NCBI GenBank assembly: GCA_001051155.2
Contig: JYIP02000001.1
Span: 4,340,001-4,404,000 of the forward strand
Reading direction: 5' to 3'
From: Chrysoporthe austroafricana
Taxonomy: Eukaryota; Ascomycota; Sordariomycetes; Diaporthales; Cryphonectriaceae
Length of the DNA stretch: 64,000 nt
The notes under the pieces are model-generated. The model did no database searches, was not told the origin of the DNA, and was given only the letters and a program-made list of their open reading frames with translations. Below, one piece after another: positions 35,048 to 44,760 of the stretch. Numbering within the stretch: the stretch's first letter is position 1; each line of letters begins with the position of its first letter. Made by a program: the position numbers and the translations under genes.

Positions 35048-36682
35048 TTACTGGCCCGGAGCGACCAAGTGTCCCTGCGCCCTCGTATCGTGTGTCCATC
35101 CACCAGCCAAAGCCGAGCCGCCGGTCTTCTGCGCGTATTCCTGCATGCGCTTCTCGAGCTCTGGCCGGAAGTGTCGGATAAGACCCTGGATGGGCCACGC
35201 GAAAGCCTCACCGAGAGCTGCACAACAATGTCAGCATCGTGGCTTAAAGAAATGCATTTGAGTACTGGACAACTTACCGCAAATAGTGTGACCCTCAACC
35301 TGCTTCGTCAACTCCTGCAGCATATCAATCTCCCTCTCACGACCCATACCGTGCTGGAAGCGGCTCATGATCTGTTCCGTCCACTTGCTGCCCTCGCGGC
35401 AAGGCGTACACTGGCCGCAGGACTCGTGGCGGTAGAAGTGCGATAACCGAGCAATGGCGCGAACAACGTCGGTGCTCTTGTCCATGACGATGACAGCAGC
35501 GGTACCAAGACCAGACTGGCTGTCCTTCAGGCCATCAAAGTCCATAATCTGGTCGTCGCAGATGTGCTTGGGCAGAATAGGTGTAGACGACCCACCAGGG
35601 ATGACGGCGAGTAGGTTGTCCCAGCCACCACGGACACCACCGCAGTGCTTGTCGATCAGCTCCCGCATAGAGATACTCATCTCCTCCTCAACAGTGCAGG
35701 GGTTGTTGACATGGCCACTGATGCAAAACAGCTTGGTGCCCTGATTCCGCTCCCGACCGAAACTAGCAAACCAGCTACCGCCCCTTCGGCAGATGGTGGG
35801 TGCCACCGCAACAGTCTCAACATTGGCCACAGTCGACGCACACCCGAAAAGACCAATAGCCGCAGGGAACGGCGGCTTGAGTCTGGGCTTTCCAGGCTTG
35901 CCCTCGAGCGACTCGATCAAGCTTGTCTCCTCACCACAGACGTAGGCGCCAGCACCGCGGTGCAGGTACACATCGAAGTCGTAACCGGACCCGCACGCGT
36001 TCTTGCCGATCAGGCCGTCCGCGTATGCCTCGTTGATGGCTTCCTGCAGGATGGCGGCCTCGTGGTAGAACTCACCACGGATGTAGATGTAGGCCGCGGT
36101 GGCGTTCATGGCGCGGCCAGCGACAAGACAGCCTTCGACGAGCTTGTGCGGGTCCTTTCGCATGATCTCACGGTCCTTGCAAGTGCCGGGCTCACCCTCG
36201 TCGGCGTTGACGACCAAGTAGCGGGGCTTCTTGTCGTTCTCCCAGCCCTTAGGGTTCATGAAGGACTGTATCGGACACGACTGTCAGCACTAGTACTTCC
36301 AGGTTATGCGTAGTCTTCCGATATGCAGATGTCTTCGACATACCCATTTCAACCCCGAAGGGAAGCCAGCACCTCCTCTCCCCCGCAGACCCGACGCCTT
36401 GATCTCGCCGATGATCCAGTCGTGGCCCTTGAGTATGATCTCCTTCGTCTTGTGCCAGTCTCCCATCTTCTTCGCGTGTTTGAGATCGGGCGGGTATCTG
36501 CCGTACAGGTTCTGGAAGATGCGGTCCTGGTCCTTGAGCCCGCCATACTGCCTCTTGGGCGTGCCATCTTGGACGGTCGCGAAGCCTCGGGCTTGTTGCT
36601 GCGTGCCGGTCGCTGCGGGCGCCACAACCCTCGCAAGGGTCTGGGCGGAGACCTTGGTCGGTGCTGCTGTCCTTGATAGCAT
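35048..36682 (-). CDS. nuo51: NADH:ubiquinone oxidoreductase 51-kDa subunit (complex I, NDUFV1/NuoF)
   Basis: Three exons (36682-36344, 36265-35278, 35217-35048) give 498 residues, close to known fungal NUO51. I start at the ATG at 36682 because it opens a mitochondrial presequence ([20 protein letters not shown]); an in-frame ATG at 36769 would add 29 poorly fitting residues. Landmarks are [17 protein letters not shown] (NADH site), [21 protein letters not shown] (FMN site), [19 protein letters not shown], and the N3 cluster ligands [12 protein letters not shown] plus the Cys of [14 protein letters not shown]. It accepts electrons from NADH through FMN in the matrix arm of complex I. Confidence 0.97.
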
Positions 36683-37312
36683 CGTGAAAGGTCGTGCTTG
36701 CTCGGGCGAGCGATATCGGTGTGCCAATTGGCAGCAGCTTGTGTCGTCGTGGAAGGCAATGAGAGGCAATTGGAAAGTCGACGCCCTCTCGAGGGACAGT
36801 AGCGGGTCTCTTTTGGTAACTGCTCAGGTGTGATTGGCTGCCACAGCTTGTTGCATCAATCAGAAGTATCGACTTAGCAGATTTCAATAGCTCTGCAGTG
36901 GGCATATGCTAGTGCAGCAATGACAAGGGTGGCAAGCTCCCTTCCAAGTTGCTATGTCATAGATTTTCACTACGTATCAGACCCCCGGACCGCCCAACCG
37001 CGTCGTTCAACGATACGTCGAGACTGCGATGCGGCGCAGCCTCCAGGGCTTCTTTGATTTTTGCGAGGTTTTGCCCTAGTCATCCTATTCTCAAGGAATG
37101 TTGGTGCGCCCGGCTATAGCTGCCCCGCGAGCTCTGCTACCCAGGTAGTTTCAGCCGGAGCCTCCATGCGCCAGCCAACCAAAGCTGGCTACGCGATAAT
37201 GATCCTATCGTGAACAGCCCGATAGACCAACGACACGCGAAGCTTCGAGGCTTCACTATAAAAGCGTTCCACCCCCCCCCCCCAAAATCTCAAGCTTGCA
37301 GCACTCCCCAAG
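36683..37312. promoter_or_regulatory. Divergent promoter region of nuo51 and the dynactin p27 gene
   Basis: The 630-bp spacer lies between head-to-head genes. A GACTATAAAAG-like site near 37256-37262 and a C-run (37272-37283) precede the dynactin ATG at 37313. Other regulatory sites are not recognisable. Confidence 0.4.
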
Positions 37313-37992
37313 ATGTCCTCCTCCTCCAGCAAGCGCCACTCCATCCTTCCGCCACTCAAAGACTCGGGCCCCAAGGCCCCCGTACGCTTCTCCTCTTCCC
37401 TCATCATCGCCGACTCCGCCATTCTGACGGGCATCCATACCATCACCCTGCGTACCGAGAGTCTCGTGCACCCGCGGGCAAAAATAGAGTCTCAAGTCGG
37501 GCCCGTTGACGTTGGGAAGCGGTGTATCGTGCAGGAGCGGACACATGTCGGTGCGGTCTCCGAAAGTGGAAGCACCACAAGCGAGGGACAGGGCGTAACG
37601 ATCGGTGATTATTGTACCGTACAGGCCGGCGCAGTGGTTGAGGCAGGCGGCACGGTGGTCGGTGAGGGGAGTGTGGTGGGTGTCGGCGCGAGGGTTGGGA
37701 GGGGCGCGAGGATTGGGGATGTGAGTTTCCACATATCCATCCTCGCATACAGCAATATGTGTTGGCCTTTGATAACTATTCGCTAACTAAATGCATTGCA
37801 CAGTGGTGCACCATCTCCCCGCGAACTATCATCCCTCCCGGCACAAATATTGACGACTTCACCGTTGTGTTCGGCAACGGCCAACAGCGGCGCGACAAGC
37901 GGGATGTGAAAGACATCAGGAAGAGGCAGCAGATAAGGCAGCTCGAGGTGCTACAGAAGTTGATACCCAGCAATCCGGCGAAATTCGGATGA
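37313..37992 (+). CDS. Dynactin subunit p27 (DCTN6-like)
   Basis: Two exons (37313-37720 and 37804-37992) with an 83-nt intron (GTGAGT, CTAAC, CAG) give 198 residues, the family's size. The sequence is a left-handed beta-helix of hexapeptide turns: SSLIIADSAILTGIHTITLRTESLVHPRAKIES, then VTIGDYCTVQAGAVVEAGGTVVGEGSVVGVGARVGRGARIGDWCTISPRTIIPPGT. The C-terminal RKRQQIRQLEVLQKLIPSNPAKF matches fungal p27 (Ropy-12-like) tails. It sits at the pointed end of the dynactin shoulder and supports dynein cargo transport and nuclear migration in hyphae. Confidence 0.88.
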
Positions 37993-38567
37993 GCTTCTGA
38001 GCATCAATACCAGTAAAATGAGCATCATGCGCGACATTTCACTATCGGAGTCGTGGTAGGCTCGAGGATCTCTTGAGATGATGAGGCTCATGGTAGACCG
38101 TACCGCGTGAGGCTGGCGGCTCTACTACAAATCTACTCTCCACAGGGCTAGATCAGAGGACACGGTTCGTAATGGTAGTAATTAGCATAGAAAGCTATCA
38201 AAAGTGCGTGGTGACACCTACGCTATCCTCGCGGGGAGGTCAAAACAGTGAGCAGGTCCCAACAGACTTTTGCATTGAAGCCCAGCCCGGTAGGGTTCTA
38301 TCGTGGACAGGATCTAAGAGTAGTCAATGCCGTCTGGCGAAGAGTGAATGACTAGACACGCCATTGCTGAAAAATCGATTTGACCCAATTTTGGAGTCTA
38401 CCTGACGCCTTGCTGTAAGAAGCAATCTTTTCCCTGTCGATGCCAGTGACCGACCCTTATATGAGCACCACGTATATACTCCAGACCAGTCGTCAATCTA
38501 TAATGGCCGTACCCCTCCCAATGCAAATCAAGTCATGCAATGCGCGAAGCGAATCCATCTCGGTCCT
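37993..38567. other. Convergent intergenic region
   Basis: This lies between the 3' ends of the dynactin gene and the flavoprotein-repeat gene. No gene seen. Confidence 0.5.
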
Positions 38568-40436
38568 TCATAGCTCCCTCGGGCTCATCCAAGCCGTGGT
38601 GCCAATCCCCAGATTCAAGCCATGCTCGGCCCACCACCTCCTGATATTCGTCTGATCCCCAGGGGCATCCTCCAGCGCCTCCTCTATATCCATCATGCGG
38701 TACTCAACTTTCTTCGCCCGCCGGCCATCCATCCCCGGCAATTCGCCATGGGAGTACCGAACCCACCAATCCAATACCCCAATATGCGAGTACAACGTCG
38801 GCTCCGTCAGGATCTGCACATCGAACGTGATCTTGTCGTCACCCTTCAGCTCGCGCCACAGCTCCAGCACGCCGACCTGCCCGTACCGGCTCGCCTGCTT
38901 GCACACCTGCTCCTCGTGAGCGAATCGCAGGCCGCTGCCGACCCACCAGCGGATGACGTCCAAGCGGCCGTACTGCGCAGCGGCGAGGATCGACTTGCCC
39001 GGCTTGAGCTCCGTCTCGTCCTTGCTCTCGCGATACGTATTACGCCACCATTCCAACACGTCGATATGGCCACGGGCGGAGGCCTGCTCAAGAGAGGCGT
39101 GCGTGTACTTGAGCGGCAGGCCGGACTGGGCCCACCACCGCAGGATATGAGCATACCCGTGCTTCGAGGCGACATCGACGGCTTCGGCGTCATACTGCTT
39201 CTCGAGGAAGGAGGGCGAGGTGAGCCACCAGTCGAGGATATCAGTGCGGGGGTAGTACGCCGAGGCTTTTGTGGGGATCGTTTTGCCGTTGAAGCACTTG
39301 AACATGTGTGGGCAGTTCTTCTCAATGTAACGCAGGACGTCCATCAGGGTGAACTTGAAGATGAGCTTAGTAGCAAGAGCGGACAGCTCACGGAAGCACT
39401 CGGGAGCCTCAGAGAGTTTCTTGCAAATGGCTTGAGTATCTGCCGAGAGCAGCGTCCACTCGAGCTCGTGCTGAAAGACGGAGACAGGGTCATTCGGATT
39501 GCGCGGCTCAAGACGCCAGCCTTGTTGCGCCGGCATAGGGAGTTTGGTGTAGACGCCACATGCCTGGGCGAGCTCCCAGTCCCCAGCTTGCTCAAAGATG
39601 ATGCTCCACAACTCCACGGGCAGCTTCACCGTCCTGTTCGACCCGCTGCTCGCGACCTGGTTCTGCATTGTAGTGTCGACTTGATTCTGTGTCGTGGTAT
39701 CGACATCATGACCAAGTGATAGAAGGTCGGACTGGTTCTTGATGACAGAAAGCACTTCGTTCAAGCCTTCCCATTCAACAATCTTCTTCGGTTGTACCTT
39801 GCACGATAAATCCGTTGTGTCGTAGTGCCAGTGTATCGCTGGTAGGACCCTGACCCATGTATATTTCCTGTGAAGCTTGCTCATCTGTTTCTTGGTGACG
39901 GGATTCTCCCATTCGTGCAATGACATGCCCGGGACCAGTAGAATCCTCTTCGACGTGTCCCAACTCCTCAAGACCTCTAGCAAGAACGTATCCGCGATGC
40001 CATGGATCATCTTGGCGAGGGTATCAGCAGTAATGGGTGCCAGCACCAATAGATCCGCCCATTCCACCAGCTCGTATGCTTTGAGGTGTAGAGCCTCGAT
40101 CTCCTTAGAGCATGTAGACCCATCTCCCCCGCTGAGGTTCCTGTTCTGGTAGCAAACGATCTCTTGAGCTAACCGATGGGTCATGTCGTCGACGATGGCT
40201 TGGACGGTAATCTGGGAGTCTTTGGAAAGGCGGACCGCTATGGTCTGGGCCCAGGCAATATCTCTGGACCCATTGGCGGCCACAAGCAGTCTCAGCTTCC
40301 GAGGTCGTTGCATCTCGTTAATGGACACGCCGGAACAAAGTCTGCTAAAGTTGGGCGGCTGATATTTCTTCACGGCAGAGAGGGGTGGTGGCTCGTCCGC
40401 CGAGGCAGAGCCTTCTGCCACTGATGTGGAAGCCAT
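38568..40436 (-). CDS. Hal3/PPCDC-like flavoprotein fused to F-box-like and ankyrin-like WW repeats
   Basis: From the first in-frame ATG (40436) the protein has 622 residues with no intron. Residues ~44-245 form an HFCD flavoprotein domain: LRLLVAANGSRDIAWAQTIAVRLS, then WADLLVLAPITADTLAKMIHGIADTFLLEVLR and KRILLVPGMSLHEWENPVTKKQM, the flavin-binding block of PPCDC and Hal3 proteins. A short F-box-like segment (KLPVELWSIIFEQAG) follows near 275. Residues ~395-560 hold at least six repeats built around [DH]-[IV]-L-x-W-W (TDILDWWL, AHILRWWA, IDVLEWWR, LDVIRWWV, IGVLDWWV), an ankyrin-like solenoid. The open frame continues upstream to a GTG at 40697, but a strong acceptor (T-rich, TGCAG) at about 40480 suggests an upstream intron. 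Function is unknown; a flavin-linked regulator joined to a protein-binding solenoid is my inference. Confidence 0.75.
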   Translation of the reverse strand: MASTSVAEGSASADEPPPLSAVKKYQPPNFSRLCSGVSINEMQRPRKLRLLVAANGSRDIAWAQTIAVRLSKDSQITVQAIVDDMTHRLAQEIVCYQNRNLSGGDGSTCSKEIEALHLKAYELVEWADLLVLAPITADTLAKMIHGIADTFLLEVLRSWDTSKRILLVPGMSLHEWENPVTKKQMSKLHRKYTWVRVLPAIHWHYDTTDLSCKVQPKKIVEWEGLNEVLSVIKNQSDLLSLGHDVDTTTQNQVDTTMQNQVASSGSNRTVKLPVELWSIIFEQAGDWELAQACGVYTKLPMPAQQGWRLEPRNPNDPVSVFQHELEWTLLSADTQAICKKLSEAPECFRELSALATKLIFKFTLMDVLRYIEKNCPHMFKCFNGKTIPTKASAYYPRTDILDWWLTSPSFLEKQYDAEAVDVASKHGYAHILRWWAQSGLPLKYTHASLEQASARGHIDVLEWWRNTYRESKDETELKPGKSILAAAQYGRLDVIRWWVGSGLRFAHEEQVCKQASRYGQVGVLELWRELKGDDKITFDVQILTEPTLYSHIGVLDWWVRYSHGELPGMDGRRAKKVEYRMMDIEEALEDAPGDQTNIRRWWAEHGLNLGIGTTAWMSPREL

Positions 40437-41542
40437 TTGTGATAATTCAGTCGGGTCCGGGAAAACAGGTGCGGATCCTGCAGAAAAAGAGAAACGCTGT
40501 CTCCTTCTCAATTCCGTGAATTCCCTGAAGTAATAACTGACATCAGACGTGGAGGCGTCCAACAGGAGTTGAGTGGGGAGCTTGGCAGGGTCGAGGCAAC
40601 TTTGCGAGGATGATATTGGAAGGCCGTCCAGTGCGTCGGCCGCTTCGGGGGTTCGAGGGGCAACAGAAGCCGAAGAATCGTGTGATGATTGACTCACGAG
40701 TCGAGACTGTCAATGTTTTGTGTAGTGTGTAGGATTCAAGGTCGGTATCGTTCGTGGTGGAGTGATTCGCGATGACGTTCGAAGATCTAACAGAGGCAGG
40801 GTGGGCTCCAATGTTCCGCCTCAACAAAGCAACCTTTTTTTGCCCCGGTGCGTTCGTATTCGGTGTCTGTAATGGGTGGAATGTTTCGCCTGATGATCTT
40901 TCCGGGTCAGATCTCAAAAAATCTACAAGAGCCGGACGGGTCGGTGAGGGATAGGAGAGAGCGGACGCCAGATATCTCTGGGAGAATAATGGCACGATGT
41001 TGAAACCCGACTTTTTCCTTTGACAAGTTGGGCCGTGACAGGGGCCTTTAAAGGGTGGCACTGGGGACTCGCATGCACGTTGACGTTTCCTCAACCCCCC
41101 TGCCCAATCGCTTTGGGGTTATTTGACCGCTTCCAGGGGACCACATTACAAGGAGGTCCCCATCTGCCACCCCTTTAGCGCCATCAGTCCCCCAGATCTA
41201 GCGACAGCTCCACGCCCGCCACAGCTAAACGCGCTGAGACTTCTATCTGTCTGCTCATCATCGAATGAAGACTAGTTGTACCCTTTTCTCTTTGTGCATA
41301 GATCTTCAACACGGATCCAATGAGAATGGACCGAAGGAACAGAATCTGTGCTACTTTATCTCGTGTTTTCCATTAGCTTTCTTCTCGCCCTTGCAAGGGC
41401 CCCTCTAACGAGAACCCGGCATGTCATCCGAGCTGCTACAGATTAGAGCAGAGCAGGAAGCAGCCATCGGTAACGGCGTCTTCGGCAACACCAGATCCTG
41501 TAGTTCAGGATTCGAGAGCTCGCATGTTCAAGCCCTTTGCTG
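40437..41542. other. Upstream region of the flavoprotein-repeat gene
   Basis: It contains a probable 5' intron (donor GTGAGT near 40697-40692, acceptor CTGCAG near 40482-40477 on the minus strand) and presumably the transcription start. Beyond that, no gene is supported. Confidence 0.4.
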
Positions 41543-42476
41543 CTAGCCCTTTCTCGCCCTCTCCACCATCTCCTTCTCCCTCAGCTCATACATCATGCTT
41601 AAGTCCAACGGCACCTTCTCGCCCATCCATATCGCCCTCTGCGTATGGTCTCGGATCGCGCTGTCCCACTCCAGCCCGTCCTCGTCCGCTACCAACATTC
41701 AGGGTCAGTATTCTCTTCCCATGCGTCCATGATGCGCTGGTGTCTGTGCTAGGAGCAGAAGGCACACAAGAGGAAAGTCGACACCCTCGCGATGGCTCCG
41801 GGCCGATCGACATAACACAGAGCCGGCCAGGAGAAGAAAACAAGGTTGATACATACTATTCGGGTGGACGAGCACCGATAACGGCCCGCGCCAGACACTC
41901 AGCCATGGGACGAAGGCACCGAACTGGGCGGGCGTGAACAGGTTCACCTCGAACATCGCATATGGATGTGGGCCAACAGGCTGCTACCTGTAAGCATCTC
42001 GCCAGGAGGAACCCGACGAGTGTCAATGCCAGAGACGTACCTTTTCCCAGAATTTGTAAATGCGCAACTCGGGAACTGCGTGGGGCGTCAGTACAACCGG
42101 GTCCAGACAGTTGATGATACCATCCAAAGGCTCAAGGCTTACATTCCCTCCGGATCCTATCATACAACTGTCGGGCATAGTCCATCTGTGATGTCATGTA
42201 GTAGATATGGATGTCACTGAGCGGTTCTCCTCAGTCAGTATCTCGGTATATATATATATATATATATCAGCCACCAGTCCAAGTAGAGACTCACAAGCCG
42301 CCTCTCCGGCCTTTGCTCAGGGGATCGATGAAGGTCTCGTAAGCCGTGCTTAACACCCCCGTCTGTGGGTTCTTCAGGCTCTTGCCATCCTCGGCCCTCT
42401 CCTCGAGGAGCGGAGGCGCCTCTTCGTATCCGGCAGCCGGCGAGGGAAATGTATATGTGGCGAAGTGTGTCGTCAT
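41543..42476 (-). CDS. DOPA 4,5-dioxygenase-like protein
   Basis: Five small exons (42476-42295, 42216-42143, 42075-42041, 41980-41857, 41688-41543) join in phase to 186 residues. The product shows the family's landmarks in order: FDIHIYYMTSQMDYARQLYDRIRREFPELRIYKFWEK, PVGPHPYAMFEVNLFTPAQFGAFVPWL, RGPLSVLVHPNT, and DHTQRAIWMGEKVPLDLSMM. The three conserved His (DIHIYY, GPHP, LVHPN) are the expected metal-binding positions. The family cleaves the catechol ring of L-DOPA extradiol-fashion, as in betalain or muscaflavin formation, although most fungal members are uncharacterised. Intron 1 contains a TA microsatellite. A methyltransferase gene lies directly upstream on the same strand. Confidence 0.85.
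42246..42267. repeat. (TA)n microsatellite in an intron
   Basis: Eleven TA units inside intron 1 of the DOPA dioxygenase-like gene. Confidence 0.9.
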
Positions 42477-43299
42477 CTTGACCTTAGATCGATTGCATCG
42501 ACTCGATTGCTTCACTGCGGACGCCGGCGTAGCTTGTCTCGTCAAGCTCGGGCTGCAGACAGATATGCGTAGAATATATGTATTGCCGTCAAGCCTTGGG
42601 CGGCGGGATGCAGCTGAGGGCTGCCCGAGTCGTGAAATGTCGTCCCGGTTCCCCACAGCGGCACTTTCGCGCTTCGAGTTTGTCAGCCGTCCAATAGGCA
42701 GCCTCGCTGTTTCAAATGCTTGGAAATGTATCAGGAGTCACGGTGACGACACTGGATCCAACCTCCAGAGCCTCGATACGGCATACAGGCCTACTAGCAC
42801 CCCTGTCACAGGCGACAGCTCCAGTAAAATCAACCTCACCTTATCCAAAATCCTCACATACCTAGCCTACCCTCGCCCCCCCACCCCGCGGGAAAACCTA
42901 CATTCAACTCGAGTCTAACTTTATTGCAGCGGTAATTCTTAAGCTCTATGTCCCCATCTGTGGACCGTTATGGACCTAGACACACCAGTACTTATTGCAG
43001 CGATGCTGGCGAAGAGTGACAAGCTCGCGATTAAAGCGCGGGCCAGCGAGATCTGACAGGGGGTCTCGGCCTGTTTTGGCGGTAGCGCCTTGTACAGAAT
43101 GCTCACTCGTACCTTACGCTCAGTGCTCACTGACCCAACACCACAGGCTCTGAAAGCAGCATGGAGGGACCATTTGTTGATAACAAGCAGGGAATTCATT
43201 TGTGATCTCTTGACTCCTAAGCAGCATCGACCAAGACTAATAGATAATTATGAGCGTCATCCGACGCTCCCACGGGAAGAAGACCCGCGCCCAATCAAT
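42477..43299. other. Intergenic region, no gene seen
   Basis: It contains the dioxygenase promoter and the 3' region of the methyltransferase gene. A plus-strand frame at 43090-43365 has no recognisable features. Confidence 0.5.
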
Positions 43300-44176
43300 C
43301 TAGATTTTCCATACGACGAATCTACTATACCTAATAATTTCGTGCGGCAGATACACATAACCTAGCGGCGTCTTTCCCAGCATCTCAACCTCGACCCGCC
43401 ATCCAGTCCCCGTCTTCCCCCCGACCTCATCCCACAGCATCTGGAAACTCTTCTGGTCGTGCAAATACTTTTTCTCGGACGCAGACTCCGATGTTTCTCT
43501 CGCGCCGGGCTCCAGCGACCCAATTTGTCCTCCGAAGATGAATGCCTCCTCCCTGTCGTGCAGGAGCCTCGCCATCCGGGTACCGACCTTGACCTGCGCG
43601 TCCCAGCTGAAGAGATGGAAGATATTCGCTGCATGGATTATCGATATCTTGCCATCTATCTTCGACAATTCCGGGTCGTCTGGGTTCAGGGCATCCCCCA
43701 CCAGGAAGGTGGCCTCCTTCAGCCTGTCACGGTCTTGGAACAGCTCAAAACCCAGGGCGATCAGGTCCCACCGCAGGTCCGCCGCGAAGAGCTTTGCTGG
43801 GGGAACGCCTGCGTGCACGAGCTGCCTGATGTTTTGGCCCAGGCCGCAGCCCAGGTCAAGAAGAGCGTCATGCGAGCCTGGTGCCGTGAGCCGTGAGATG
43901 ACGAGCTGGTAATTGGGGTCCGCCTCGAGCACTCGAATACGTGTGAATCCCCGGAGGCCAAAGCTCGGATAGGGCGCGATCGTGTAAGCTTGGTCCCTCT
44001 GCGCGCATGTCAATTTACTTTCTAGGGGGGATGCCGGGCTTCGTGTGACTCACGATCTTGTGAATGTGGGAGTCAACTACCTCCGGAGATATGTAGCTAT
44101 ATTCTTGCAGTAGTCGCTTGAAGGGGCCGGTGTCTTCTGGGAGCTCGGCCCTGTATCTCTCGCTGCTGGAGGCCAT
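43300..44176 (-). CDS. Class I SAM-dependent methyltransferase (secondary-metabolism type)
   Basis: Two phase-0 exons (44176-44054 and 43998-43300) with a 55-nt intron give 273 residues. The N-terminus (LPEDTGPFKRLLQEYSYISPEVVDSHIHKIRDQAYTIAPYPSFGLRGFTRIRVL) is typical of small fungal methyltransferases from meroterpenoid and polyketide clusters. The SAM-binding motif I is LLDLGCGLGQNIRQLV, followed by LFAADLRWDLIALGFELF and ISIIHAANIFHLFSWD. The C-terminal HDQKSFQMLWDEVGGKTGTGWRVEVEM also fits. Acceptor substrate is unknown. No core synthase gene is nearby, so it may be an orphan or act with the adjacent dioxygenase-like gene. Confidence 0.88.
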
Positions 44177-44760
44177 GTTCAATCTAGGTGGTTTTCAAAA
44201 CATGAAAAGTGCTGCAAATCTCCCCAGAAATGCCTGCGTAACTCAGCTGTCAGTCTGAAGGCTCGCAACGGACGGCTACGATATCATTGCAAGAAAAAGA
44301 AGCCACTTCGGTGCTGTGCGACCTGAGCACATGTTGTCCAGGTGGCTAGCGCTGACGGGGCAGGTCGACCCCAACCACAACGTACACACCTCGGTAGGTT
44401 TGATTACCTGTCGGAGGTGCATGTGAGACGATATTTTGAAAAGGGAAGACCAGGTGGATGAGAGATTCGCTAGGCATCGACTTCAACGGATACACATTTT
44501 TGGGACCTAGGAAGGATTGGGCTTCAGGGAGGAAAGTTCTTACTTGCGGGCCGAATGCATTCGTTCTTTTCTCAATAAATCAACCAATTATCTGGTGACA
44601 GTATTCACGACGGACGTAAGTCTCAGCTCATTGAAGGGGCCTCGGAACTCCCGAATTGCTCCGAAGCCCCACTCGAGCCCAGGGATATCCATAGAGTGGT
44701 TCATTCAACGAGACGGAATCAAGGATTGCATTTACTTGGTTCTATGTACGTGGGATTCGT
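44177..44760. other. Intergenic region, no gene seen
   Basis: Methyltransferase promoter and the 3' region of the GH43 gene. Confidence 0.5.

Noticed and set aside
38622..39719. 365-codon plus-strand frame
   Set aside because: It is antisense to the WW-repeat region of the flavoprotein gene and has no domain of its own.
40543..41094. 183-codon minus-strand frame upstream of the flavoprotein gene
   Set aside because: Composition is random-like and it overlaps the putative 5' intron in another frame.
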